Below, one piece after another: positions 15,407 to 25,525 of a DNA stretch of 64,000 bases. Under the pieces are notes generated by a model. The model saw only the letters and a list, made by a program, of their open reading frames with translations, searched no databases and was not told the DNA's origin. A program made the translations under genes and the position numbers. Origin of the DNA: Azophilus sp965220835 (lineage in GTDB: Bacteria; Pseudomonadota; Gammaproteobacteria; Pseudomonadales; Azotimanducaceae); NCBI GenBank assembly GCA_965220835.1, contig OZ244842.1, positions 1,922,001 through 1,986,000 of the forward strand, read 5' to 3'. Within the stretch, counting starts at the first letter, position 1, and every line of letters starts with the position of its first letter.

Positions 15407-16705
15407 ATGGCCGAAGCCTTGCAGGAGCAGCAGGCGCCCTCGCTTCCCAACGAAATCGATCCCCGGGAGTTCGATGGCCCCGCGTTTCAGCGCGACCCCT
15501 TCCCGCTGTACAAGCGGCTGCGCGACCATCACCCCCTGTTTCACGACCGCTTTCACAACCGTTGGGTGTTGACCCGCTACTCGGACATTGACGGCGCCTT
15601 CCAGGACAATGCCAGCTACGACCGCGCCGTATACAAGCCGGACGGCCCTTACCAATTCGGCTCCACCCACGTTTTCGGGCCGAACATCCTGGAGTACGGC
15701 AACAGCCCCCAGCATCGCTGGCTGCGCAACATCGTCGCCGGGCAGTTCGTAGGCAACCGGCTGCAGGTGTTCCTGCCCATGGTGGCCCAGATCTGCGATG
15801 AAGTGATCGCCACCTTTAAGGAGGCGGGCGAAGTGGAGCTGGTCAGCCAGTTCTCCAGCCAAGTGCCCATCCGCGTCATCTCCAACATGCTGGGCTTGCC
15901 TCGGCGGGATGAGGACACCTTCGTGGGCTGGTACCAAGCGCTCATCGCCGGCCTCGGCTTCGGCGGCGAGCATCTGGCCCGGGGCATTCAGGCGCGCAAC
16001 GAGATGTGGGACTACCTGGATCCGCTGATCGCAGAACGCTCCAAGGCACCTGGCGAAGATCTGCTGTCACGCATCGTCAGCGCCGAGCTCGATGGCGCCC
16101 GCATGAGCCCCGATGAGGTGAAGGGCTTCGTCGCCCTGCTGCTCGCCGCCGGCGGCGACACCACGGACAAGGCGATCGCCAACATGTGGTTCCACATGAT
16201 GTACACGCGCCCAGACCAATACGCCGACTTGCAGGCCGACCCCAACCTCTGGGACGACGTCTTCACCGAGATGATGCGCTACGACCCCGTGGTGCATGCC
16301 CAATTCCGCCACACCACCAGGGAAGTGGAGCTGCATGGCCGGGTGATCCCCGAACGGGCCGGCATCATTCTCTACCTCGGCGCCGGCAACCGGGACGAGC
16401 GGGTGTTCAAGGACCCAGACACCTTCGACATCCACCGCAGCGACCTGCACATGGGGCGCGAGAACCGCTCCGGGCGCTACAAGGACGGCAAGCCGGGCCA
16501 TTTGGGCTTCGGCATCGGCCAGCACTTCTGCATGGGCTACGCCATGGCCCGCCAAGAGGCCATGATTGCCTGCACCAAGCTAATGGCCGCCATGGGCACG
16601 CCGGAGCCGAAGTTCGACCACCACCCCGGCATCAGTTCCCCGTCCATCGACTCCGGCGGCTTCCGTTCGCCCCAGGAGTTGGTGCTGACCTTCAACCCGG
16701 CGTAG
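15407..16705 (+). CDS. Cytochrome P450 (intact, ferredoxin-linked)
   Basis: A 432-residue soluble P450. Heme loop FGIGQHFCMGYAMARQE gives the ligand Cys375; the I-helix is LLAAGGDTTDKAI with the canonical G-G-D-T-T; the ExxR position reads EMMR. GGGAGGAAAACC precedes the ATG at 15407; the open frame runs on upstream into the repeat array, but that part is only repeat translation. The next gene, 10 bp downstream, is a small ferredoxin that should be its electron donor. It resembles the intact P450 at 10753 in overall layout, suggesting one P450 operon later split by the RAYT cassette. Confidence 0.94.
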   Translation: MAEALQEQQAPSLPNEIDPREFDGPAFQRDPFPLYKRLRDHHPLFHDRFHNRWVLTRYSDIDGAFQDNASYDRAVYKPDGPYQFGSTHVFGPNILEYGNSPQHRWLRNIVAGQFVGNRLQVFLPMVAQICDEVIATFKEAGEVELVSQFSSQVPIRVISNMLGLPRRDEDTFVGWYQALIAGLGFGGEHLARGIQARNEMWDYLDPLIAERSKAPGEDLLSRIVSAELDGARMSPDEVKGFVALLLAAGGDTTDKAIANMWFHMMYTRPDQYADLQADPNLWDDVFTEMMRYDPVVHAQFRHTTREVELHGRVIPERAGIILYLGAGNRDERVFKDPDTFDIHRSDLHMGRENRSGRYKDGKPGHLGFGIGQHFCMGYAMARQEAMIACTKLMAAMGTPEPKFDHHPGISSPSIDSGGFRSPQELVLTFNPA

Positions 16706-16715
16706 CCCCACCGCC

Positions 16716-16910
16716 ATGAAGGTTCGCATCGACCTAGAGAAGTGCTACCGCTCGGGCGAGTGCTACTACAACCATCCGGAACTGTTCGAGATGAGCGACG
16801 ATGGCGATCCGGCCCTCAAGGTGACGGACCTAGCGGATGCCGGAATGCGCCTGCACGCCGAACAGGCCGCGGAAGTCTGCCCGGCCGGCGCCATCTTGGT
16901 CGAGGACTAA
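16716..16910 (+). CDS. Single-cluster ferredoxin, P450 redox partner
   Basis: A 64-residue ferredoxin of the CXX?XXC(X)nCP class that serves bacterial P450s. The ligands are Cys10 and Cys16 in KCYRSGEC and the cysteine of EVCPAGAI near the C-terminus. The variable position is Ser13, so the cluster is probably [3Fe-4S], although these proteins differ in cluster type with that residue. It sits between a P450 (10 bp upstream) and the Moco enzyme (6 bp downstream), so all three are co-transcribed. Confidence 0.93.
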   Translation: MKVRIDLEKCYRSGECYYNHPELFEMSDDGDPALKVTDLADAGMRLHAEQAAEVCPAGAILVED

Positions 16911-16916
16911 CCCGCG

Positions 16917-18083
16917 ATGCTGACCCGCCGCAGCTTCGCCAGCTTGGCGGCGCTGGGCGCCGGGTCGGTTCTGGCGGCCCCAAGCCACTCCCCAATTCAG
17001 CCGGCAGCCAAGCCGCACTTGCGCGCACTCAGCACCTTGCCCCTGAACGCGGAGACCCCCGCGCACCTGCTCGATGAGCCGTTCACCTCGGCGGAGCGCA
17101 TGTTCGTGCGCAACAACGGCCTGCTGCCAGCGAGCACCGATCCGTCAAGTTGGGCGTTGACCATCGACGGCGAGGCCTGCCGCCAGCCGCGCCGCTTCTC
17201 GCTCGCCGAACTGCGCATTCAGTTTGAGGCCCACACCTACGCGCTGACCATCGAATGCGGCGGCAACGGCCGCGCCGAGTTCCATCCACCGGTGCCCGGC
17301 AACCAATGGACCACCGGCGCGGTCAGCTGCGCCCGCTGGACGGGCGTTCGCTTAAGCGATCTGCTCGATGCGGTGGGCATCACCTCTGAAGCGGAATACG
17401 TCGCCTACTACGGCAAAGACCGGCACCTGTCCGGCGATCCCGCCAAGGTGGTCATCTCCAGAGGCGTGCCTTTGGCGAAGGCGCAGCAACCGGAAACCCT
17501 GGTCGCTTGGGCGATGAACGATGCGCCCATCCCTGCGTTGCACGGCGGCCCCCTGCGCTTGGTGGCAGGCGGCTGGCCGGGTTCGGTTTGCGGCAAGTGG
17601 CTGCACCGGCTTGCCGTTCGCGATCGGGTGCACGACGGCCCGAAAATGGGCGGCCACTCCTACCGGGTGCCCTGCCAGCCGGTGCAACCGGGCGCCCAAG
17701 TGCCCGCCGGAGGAATGTGCATCATCGAGTCCATGCCGGTGAAGTCGTTGATCACCCATCCCGCATCCGGGGTTCGCCATCCACTCGCTGCACCCTTGGC
17801 CGTGCGCGGCCATGCTTGGGCGGGGGAACGGGCCGTGGCTCGCATGTTCCTGTCCCAGGACTACGGGCAAACCTGGCAGCAGGCGGTGCTCGACCCACCC
17901 GTCAACCGCTTGGCATGGCAGCGCTTCAGCGGCGACGTGCGCTTCGCCCGCTCCGGCTACCACGAAGTCTGGGCGCGGGCCGAGGATGACCAAGGCGTCG
18001 CCCAACCAATGCTGGTGCCGGGCTGGAACCCCAAGGGCTACCTGAACAACGCATGCCACCGCATCGCCGTGCAGGTAGTCTGA
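16917..18083 (+). CDS. Sulfite-oxidase-family molybdoenzyme, Tat-exported
   Basis: A 388-residue periplasmic molybdopterin enzyme. It begins MLTRRSFASL followed by a hydrophobic stretch and an Ala-rich cleavage region, a twin-arginine signal. The Moco-binding cysteine is Cys114 in LTIECGGNGRAEF, and the domain continues through GGPLRLVAGGWPGSVCGKWL, as in sulfite oxidases. The C-terminal part is the Mo-co dimerisation domain. A c-type cytochrome gene overlaps its end by 31 bp, the SorA/SorB arrangement of bacterial sulfite dehydrogenases. Whether sulfite is the substrate is not certain. Being in an operon with a cytoplasmic P450 and its ferredoxin is unusual. Confidence 0.88.
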   Translation: MLTRRSFASLAALGAGSVLAAPSHSPIQPAAKPHLRALSTLPLNAETPAHLLDEPFTSAERMFVRNNGLLPASTDPSSWALTIDGEACRQPRRFSLAELRIQFEAHTYALTIECGGNGRAEFHPPVPGNQWTTGAVSCARWTGVRLSDLLDAVGITSEAEYVAYYGKDRHLSGDPAKVVISRGVPLAKAQQPETLVAWAMNDAPIPALHGGPLRLVAGGWPGSVCGKWLHRLAVRDRVHDGPKMGGHSYRVPCQPVQPGAQVPAGGMCIIESMPVKSLITHPASGVRHPLAAPLAVRGHAWAGERAVARMFLSQDYGQTWQQAVLDPPVNRLAWQRFSGDVRFARSGYHEVWARAEDDQGVAQPMLVPGWNPKGYLNNACHRIAVQVV

Positions 18084-18415
18084 TTGGCTTGGCTGCGGCG
18101 CTGGCCCTTGGGGGGAGCGCGGCGGCTAAATCCGGCACCGAGTTGACACAGGCACCGGGCTGGCAGTTGGTTCACGCCCATTGCAGCGGCTGCCACGGCT
18201 TGGCCTTGGTCACGGCGCAAAGGGGTGACCGCAACTTCTGGACCCAAGCCATTCGCAACATGCAAGCCAACGAAAACCTCTGGCAGCTCGACCCGCGCAC
18301 CGAAGATCAGCTGCTAACCTACCTGTCCCGCCACTATGGGCCACCGCCATTCGGCGGACGGCGGGCACCACTCCCAGCCAGCTTACGGCCACGCACAGCG
18401 GAACAGGAAGACTGA
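18053..18415 (+). CDS. Small periplasmic cytochrome c (SorB-like)
   Basis: A 120-residue protein with an N-terminal signal peptide (LIGLAAALALGGSAAA) and one heme-attachment site, CSGCH at residues 44-48. Met70 in IRNMQAN is a plausible sixth ligand. It should accept electrons from the overlapping sulfite-oxidase-like enzyme and pass them to the respiratory chain. Its ATG lies 31 bp inside the upstream gene, indicating translational coupling. The C-terminal 30 residues are proline-rich and not conserved in type. Confidence 0.88.
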   Translation: MPPHRRAGSLIGLAAALALGGSAAAKSGTELTQAPGWQLVHAHCSGCHGLALVTAQRGDRNFWTQAIRNMQANENLWQLDPRTEDQLLTYLSRHYGPPPFGGRRAPLPASLRPRTAEQED

Positions 18416-18425
18416 AGCAAAAGCG

Positions 18426-18938
18426 CCCCGGAGCGCCCTCTGGTCCTTTGCGGAGCGGCGCGCCAGCGCGGCCGGCTTCGACGCCGCCGCCATCGGGGCG
18501 GCTCTTTCGGTTTCCGCCTTGTCCGGCGGCCTAGGTTCACTGGCCGCAGCTTGGCTTGCGGAGCGCCGTGGCCGCATCAAGCCATTGCTGGCCGCTGCGC
18601 TGATGCAGGGGCTGGCCCTTGCGCTGTTCGCGGCGGCGGGTGGCTTTGCCGCCTATGTCGCCGCCCTCAATCTCTTCATGTTCGCCTGGCTGTTTGCGCT
18701 CCCCTACATGACGGCCGCGGTGGCGGCATCGGATTCGACCGGACGGGCAACTTCACTCGTGGCCGCCTGTTTGGCCTTCGCAAGCATGATAGGGCCAGGC
18801 TTGGCGGGTCAACTCGTCACGGGGGGCGGCTTCGGCTGGCTGTATGCCGCCACTGCCGTTGCCGCGCTTGCCTCCTACCTGGCGTTCGGCCGGTTGGCAA
18901 TCACCAGCAGTGGGCTCACGGAGAGAATGTCGGATTAG
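18426..18938 (+). pseudogene. 5'-truncated MFS transporter remnant
   Basis: About 170 residues resembling the C-terminal half of an MFS permease: helices such as LLAAALMQGLALALFAAAGG and LFMFAWLFALPYMTAAVAAS, plus the motif-A-like LAERRGRIK. There is no N-terminal half, and homology begins abruptly 10 bp after the cytochrome stop. The open frame upstream overlaps the cytochrome in another frame and looks non-coding. It is probably a deletion remnant. Confidence 0.65.
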
Positions 18939-19221
18939 CCCGCGATTCTCTATACTCGTTTCGGAGTAGCAAACCGGCAGTCCAGCGAAGCACAGCGCAC
19001 CGTTGAGTGATCGAAGCAACGAGACGATGTTTCGGAACAGTGCTTGTGTATCTCCATGCCCACTTGATTCTCGAATTACGATCGCGTAGCGAGGCCTCTT
19101 GCGGATTTCAACGCCAAAGATGGTGCTAGACGCTTTTCGGGCAATGATGACCCTGAGGAACGCACAGCAGCCCGCAAACTGAGTTGCGTTGAGGGCACGA
19201 ACACCCAAAGAGACCCACCCC

Positions 19222-21027
<1,806 letters not shown>

Positions 21028-21350
21028 GGCAACCAAGGCGCCACCGGTTTTTCACTTCCAAACGTGACGCCGCGTTGGTCGAAGCCCCGGAAACGCCATG
21101 CAACTGATCTGCATCGGCAACGATGGCGGGAAGCGGCCCTTCGTGGCCCACAGCGCGGGGTGGAATTTCAATGACGAGACCCCGCTGATGGAATCAACCA
21201 AGTTTGCCCACCTGGCCCAGACAAGCCCGCCACCCGTCAGTTGACCGCATCCAATGGCTGATTTAAAAGGATGTGGGTATTGAGGCCAACCAACAGCCGC
21301 CGCCCGAAGCGGCCGGAACGGAGAATTCGATGAAGGGCGAGAGATCGTAA
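21028..21350. other. Gap of about 320 bp without a clear gene
   Basis: The only notable frame is a 48-codon run on the plus strand, 21098-21244, starting MQLICIGNDGGKRPF. It has no ribosome-binding site I would trust and matches no family I recognise; it may be a fragment. Nothing else was seen. Confidence 0.4.
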
Positions 21351-21971
21351 ATGCCAAGCGCGATTCGAATCGTTGCCGGGATAATCGCCATCTGCCTAGC
21401 GCAAGGTTGCGCCACCGCAAACGAGTACATCGTTGCCGACTTTGCCGCAGGCGAGGGCGTCGCAACAATGCCTGCTGTGTCCCTGTCCCGCGAAGGACGC
21501 GACGCCGAACTCCATCAGGAGTGCCTGAAGCTGCAATCAACGGAAGTATGGCGTGCATGCGCGACGGACTATGTCGATCTCAACGATTTCGCTTGGGCAT
21601 TTCACACCACGGGAGTGTTCGAAGGCGTTCTGGTCGAACGGGAAGGCTTGGACTATTCGATTGCGCTTGCGACGGCGGTGTACCATCGAACCAATCTGCC
21701 AGACTTGGCCAGCGCGGCCGCAGCAGGCGCTTCTCTGCTGATATTGCCTGTGAAATTCACACTAGAGGCGCGGGTTGAAGCCACCGTGTTGAGGCACGGC
21801 GAAGTATTGAGGCGGTTTTCGTACGTGCTTCCCTTTACTTCAAAGTTTGCTGTGTCGAACATGTATAGTCGAGGCGACCGGGATTTGGCCTTCAGCATCG
21901 CCTCACACGTGGTTAAGGACTTGCAAAGTCACGGTGTGTTTGCGGAGCAGCAGTCGTCTCCGTCACCATAA
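21351..21971 (+). CDS. Hypothetical lipoprotein
   Basis: A 206-residue protein of no family I recognise. The N-terminus MPSAIRIVAGIIAICLAQGC is a lipoprotein signal with lipobox LAQGC (lipid-bearing Cys20). The mature part is mixed alpha/beta with a hydrophobic patch LASAAAAGASLLILPVKF. It is followed 70 bp later by another predicted lipoprotein on the same strand, so the pair may be one transcription unit in the cell envelope. Confidence 0.75.
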   Translation: MPSAIRIVAGIIAICLAQGCATANEYIVADFAAGEGVATMPAVSLSREGRDAELHQECLKLQSTEVWRACATDYVDLNDFAWAFHTTGVFEGVLVEREGLDYSIALATAVYHRTNLPDLASAAAAGASLLILPVKFTLEARVEATVLRHGEVLRRFSYVLPFTSKFAVSNMYSRGDRDLAFSIASHVVKDLQSHGVFAEQQSSPSP

Positions 21972-22041
21972 TCGGAGTGAACGGGTGCAGCCCCGTTCGC
22001 GGTTTAGATTGGGTTTACGCCCAAAGCGAGGGGAGCACAGC

Positions 22042-22833
22042 ATGAATTTCAATACCTTAAGGGCAACGGTCTTGTCGGCTATCGGCTTGCTTGGCATCTC
22101 AGGATGCGTTACCGCACCACCGCTTCCCGAATTCGACAGCCAAAGCGTCGAGCGGGTGGGCGTGTTTGTGGCATGGATCGGCGACCCCACGCACACCCAC
22201 AATGGAACGACGATTTTCAATAACTTCGGCAAGGAGTATCCCCAAGACTGGGATCTGCGGGAGGATTTCACCCGAGTGCTGGAGAAAACCCTAGCAGCCC
22301 GGGGCATGGAACCTGTGGACCTGGAGCGGGCCGGATTCGTTGCCGATGATCTGGACGGCCTGCTGGCGTTTGAGGGCGCGGGCTGGAGCGTTGCCAAGCC
22401 CGATGTGCTGCAGCGGCTTCAGAACGAGGAAGTCTCGGCCGTGATCGCCGTCAGTCCACTGGATAGCATGCAGACACTTAGCTCCTGCGGCATGTACGGC
22501 TGCGTTTACCAATATGCGCGTGGCTACGGACTGGAGAGTCGGGGTAAACTCGGGCTGCTCCGGAGTTTCTTTCTGGCGTTCGCTTTCGATGTCACCGCGT
22601 TGCTCGTGGAACCTCCCGCCGACATCACGGAGACACGCCCTTGGGTGCAGTTTCTCGAGATCGACGGCAATAGACCGAGTGGAATCAACTCGAAGCCATG
22701 GCCGCACGCTGCACCCGCCGACATCAAAAGTCTGGACTCCGACACACTGGAACTCATCAGGTCGGAACTAATCGCCCACATGGAGGAATTGGCAGCAAAG
22801 CTTGCCTCCATACTTGATGGCGACACGGGGTGA
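22042..22833 (+). CDS. Hypothetical lipoprotein
   Basis: A 263-residue protein of unknown function. It starts MNFNTLRATVLSAIGLLGISGC, a lipoprotein signal with lipobox GISGC. GGGGAGCACAGC precedes the ATG; the frame is open further upstream through the preceding gene but without domain support. The mature part has a pair of cysteines in SSCGMYGCVY and a possible amphipathic segment LLRSFFLAFAFDVTALL. It is convergent with the prolyl oligopeptidase. Confidence 0.75.
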   Translation: MNFNTLRATVLSAIGLLGISGCVTAPPLPEFDSQSVERVGVFVAWIGDPTHTHNGTTIFNNFGKEYPQDWDLREDFTRVLEKTLAARGMEPVDLERAGFVADDLDGLLAFEGAGWSVAKPDVLQRLQNEEVSAVIAVSPLDSMQTLSSCGMYGCVYQYARGYGLESRGKLGLLRSFFLAFAFDVTALLVEPPADITETRPWVQFLEIDGNRPSGINSKPWPHAAPADIKSLDSDTLELIRSELIAHMEELAAKLASILDGDTG

Positions 22834-22870
22834 TCACCACGTGCCGTCCACACCGGATTTTGAGTGGTGA
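22834..22870. terminator. Possible weak terminator between convergent genes
   Basis: TCACCAC (22834-22840) pairs with GTGGTGA (22864-22870) over a 23-nt loop in the 49-bp gap between converging genes. There is no real T-run, so intrinsic termination is doubtful. Confidence 0.3.
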
Positions 22871-22882
22871 CGAAACGGCAGG

Positions 22883-25483
22883 TCATTCCGAGAAATTCGG
22901 CTCCGCCATCAGTTCCTGCATCAGGAAGGTGGCCACCAAGGCATCGCGACGGGCGAGTTGAGCCAAGTTGGCGGCAGCGCTGTGGCCGCCTTCGGTGTTT
23001 TCGTAGTAGAGGGCTGCATGGCCTTGGGCCTTGAGCCGGGCTGCCATCTTGCGGGCATGGCCGGGATGCACCCGGTCGTCCTTGGTCGACGTGGTCAGAA
23101 ACATGGGCGGGTAGGCCGCGTCGGGCCGCGTGTTTTGGTAGGGCGAGTAGGCGGCCAGCCATCGGCGGGCCTCGGGGTCGTCCGGGTCGCCATACTCGCC
23201 GGTCCAGGAGGCGCCGGCCAGCAGCTTGTCGTAACGCAGCATGTCCAGCAGCGGCACTGCCGACACCGCAGCCCCAAAGAGTTCCGGGCGTTGGGTGAAT
23301 GCCACGCCCACCAGCAGGCCGCCGTTGGAACCGCCATAGATGCCAAGCTGTTGCGGGCGGGTGACGCCCGTTGCGGCCAAATGCTCGGCGACCGCGGCGA
23401 AGTCGTCGTAGGCCCGTTGGCGATTGGGGCCCAGCGCCGCCTGATGCCACCGCGGCCCGTACTCGCCGCCACCGCGGATGTTGGCAATGGCGAACACGCC
23501 GCCCGCTTGCAGCCAGGCCGTGGCCAAGGGCGAAAGGTAGCTGGGCGTCAAGGCGATCTCGAAGCCGCCATAGCCGTACAACAGCGTAGGCAGCGGGCCG
23601 CTGAGCCGTTTCGGCTCGATGATGAAGCAAGGCACCTTGACGCCATCGCTGGACGTGGCAAAGGTCTGCCGCACGCTGAGCTCGGCGGCGTCGAAGCGCG
23701 CCGGCAGCTGCGCCACCGCTTTTGGGGCCTTGCCGGGCGTTATGGCGTAGAGCGTGTCCGGCTTCAGGAAGGCTTCGAAGTTCACCAGCGCCAGATCGCT
23801 GTGGGGGCTGGCGGAGACGATGCTCAACGAGCCGTTTGCCGGCAGCGGCACGGTTTGGCGGCCCCAACCCGTCTCTTGCGGGCGAAGCTCCAGCAGTTGC
23901 ATCACCACATCCTCGGTGACGCTGACGTATAGGCTTGAGCGGCCCGCCTGCACGCCCGTGACCGCCCGCCGTGCCGTGGGGCGCACCAACACTTCCAAGC
24001 TCGCCAGTTGGCCAGCCAGAAGGTCGCTCAATGGAATGGAGAACAAGGCACCCGCCGGAATTGGTTTGCCGAATGGTTTGCCGAATGGTTCGCCGGATGA
24101 GTTGCCGGATGGTTCGCCGAATGGCTGGCCAAGCGACTGGCCGGCTGGCTCGCCCAATGGCTCGCCGAATGGCTGGCCGATTGCCTCGCCCGTTGGCGTG
24201 CCGGGCGTCTCGCTTATGGGCGCACTGGACGGCTCGCCTATTGGCAAGCTGGATGGCTCGCCGACTGGCTCGCCAGCCGTCTTGCCGGCTGCGCCTGCGG
24301 CGGAAGACTCTGCGGCGACTACGGTTGGGGCGGCCGTCCTTGGGGCACTCCCCGCCGGGGTGGCTGCCCCCAGGGCGGGATGCCATTCGCTGCGGGTGAG
24401 GCCGACCACGCGATCCTGAAACAGGCCACGCCAGTCCACATCCGGCGGCAGCGGCAGCTTTCTAACGATGGGATGCCCTAGCCCGACGAGTCGGCGGTCG
24501 CCGGGCGCAATAGTTGACTCGTCTGCAAGCCCTGCCCCGCGACCAGGAAGACCGGGCTCAGCGGCATCGTTGGACGCGTCGCTCAACGTGTTGCCCAACG
24601 GGTCTCCCAAAGCGTTTCCGAGGTAGTACACGTCCTCTTCAAAAAAGGTCGGCGAATCAACGGCAAACGGGAAGGTGCCAAGCGCGTTCTTCAGCACCGC
24701 GCCGCTCACCGCCACGTGATCCGCAGGCACGCTGAGCAGCAGTTGGCTCCCCTGCAACGGTTCGCCACGGCGCCAGAGCCGCAACTCGGCAGCGTACCCG
24801 GAATCTGTAACCCTAAAGCCGTCGCCGGCCTTGGCGATCAGCAGCCGGTCGGCGTCCAGCCAAGCGGCGGATTGCTTGGCCTCGGAACTGACGAAACCGT
24901 CCGTGACGAAGCGCTTGGCGTCAAGATCGAACTCCCGCACCGTAACCGCATCGCCGCCGCCTCGGGAGAGCCTGAGCAGGCAGCGGCGGGCCTCCGGCTG
25001 CAGGCACTGAACGCCTTTGTACACCCAGTTCTCGCCCTCGGCTTCGGCCAGTTGGTCAAGGTCCAGCAGCGTCTCCCACGCCGGTTCCCCAGCCAAGTAG
25101 GCCTCTCGTTCAGCGCTGCGCAGCAGGCCGCGCACGTGGGCTTGATCCTGCCAGAAGTTCAGCATCCGCTGGCCCGCCTGGGCGGCATAGGGGATGCGGT
25201 CAGCCGCCGCGTACACCGCGTAGGCGGCGGTCTGCACAGCGGCAAAGCGCGGGTCAGCGGTCAGCCGCGCCTCGGACTCGCGGTTTTGCGCCGCCACCCA
25301 AGCCAGCGCCCGTTCGCCCTCGACGTCCTCAAGCCAAAGATAGGGGTCAGCGGATTCAGCGGGCTCAGCGGACTCAGCGGACTCAGCGCCCATGAGGCTG
25401 GCCTGGGCGACGATGAGGATGGCAAGCAGGCGGCCAGCTGCGGACGGCAGCCGGCGGGGGTTGGGAACTCTTAGTGCGCTCAT
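22883..25483 (-). CDS. Prolyl oligopeptidase family protein (S9A) with repeat insertion
   Basis: An 866-residue secreted S9A peptidase. After a signal region it has PYLWLEDVEGERALAWV, the classic POP N-terminus, then a propeller domain and a C-terminal alpha/beta-hydrolase. The catalytic serine is Ser719 in GIYGGSNGGLL, the aspartate lies in TKDDRVHPGH and the histidine in EGGHSAAAN. POPs are usually near 700 residues; the excess is mostly a Gly-Glu-Pro-rich insertion at about residues 397-473, encoded by nineteen 12-bp units at 24066-24293. The start MSALRVPN at 25483 is preferred over one ten codons upstream. It follows the secreted orphan gene by 42 bp, at the end of a four-gene operon. 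Confidence 0.9.
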   Translation of the reverse strand: MSALRVPNPRRLPSAAGRLLAILIVAQASLMGAESAESAEPAESADPYLWLEDVEGERALAWVAAQNRESEARLTADPRFAAVQTAAYAVYAAADRIPYAAQAGQRMLNFWQDQAHVRGLLRSAEREAYLAGEPAWETLLDLDQLAEAEGENWVYKGVQCLQPEARRCLLRLSRGGGDAVTVREFDLDAKRFVTDGFVSSEAKQSAAWLDADRLLIAKAGDGFRVTDSGYAAELRLWRRGEPLQGSQLLLSVPADHVAVSGAVLKNALGTFPFAVDSPTFFEEDVYYLGNALGDPLGNTLSDASNDAAEPGLPGRGAGLADESTIAPGDRRLVGLGHPIVRKLPLPPDVDWRGLFQDRVVGLTRSEWHPALGAATPAGSAPRTAAPTVVAAESSAAGAAGKTAGEPVGEPSSLPIGEPSSAPISETPGTPTGEAIGQPFGEPLGEPAGQSLGQPFGEPSGNSSGEPFGKPFGKPIPAGALFSIPLSDLLAGQLASLEVLVRPTARRAVTGVQAGRSSLYVSVTEDVVMQLLELRPQETGWGRQTVPLPANGSLSIVSASPHSDLALVNFEAFLKPDTLYAITPGKAPKAVAQLPARFDAAELSVRQTFATSSDGVKVPCFIIEPKRLSGPLPTLLYGYGGFEIALTPSYLSPLATAWLQAGGVFAIANIRGGGEYGPRWHQAALGPNRQRAYDDFAAVAEHLAATGVTRPQQLGIYGGSNGGLLVGVAFTQRPELFGAAVSAVPLLDMLRYDKLLAGASWTGEYGDPDDPEARRWLAAYSPYQNTRPDAAYPPMFLTTSTKDDRVHPGHARKMAARLKAQGHAALYYENTEGGHSAAANLAQLARRDALVATFLMQELMAEPNFSE
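24066..24293. repeat. In-frame 12-bp tandem repeat in the oligopeptidase gene
   Basis: Nineteen gap-free 12-bp units, consensus TCGCCGAATGGC on the plus strand, encode four-residue repeats such as GEPF, GQPF and GEPS on the minus strand. The first two units are identical; the others differ at one to several positions, implying age. The insertion falls in the propeller region, away from the catalytic domain. Confidence 0.9.
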
Positions 25484-25525
25484 GTTCGTGCTCCAGGTGA
25501 CGGCGGGCAGCAAGGGGGCAGGACA

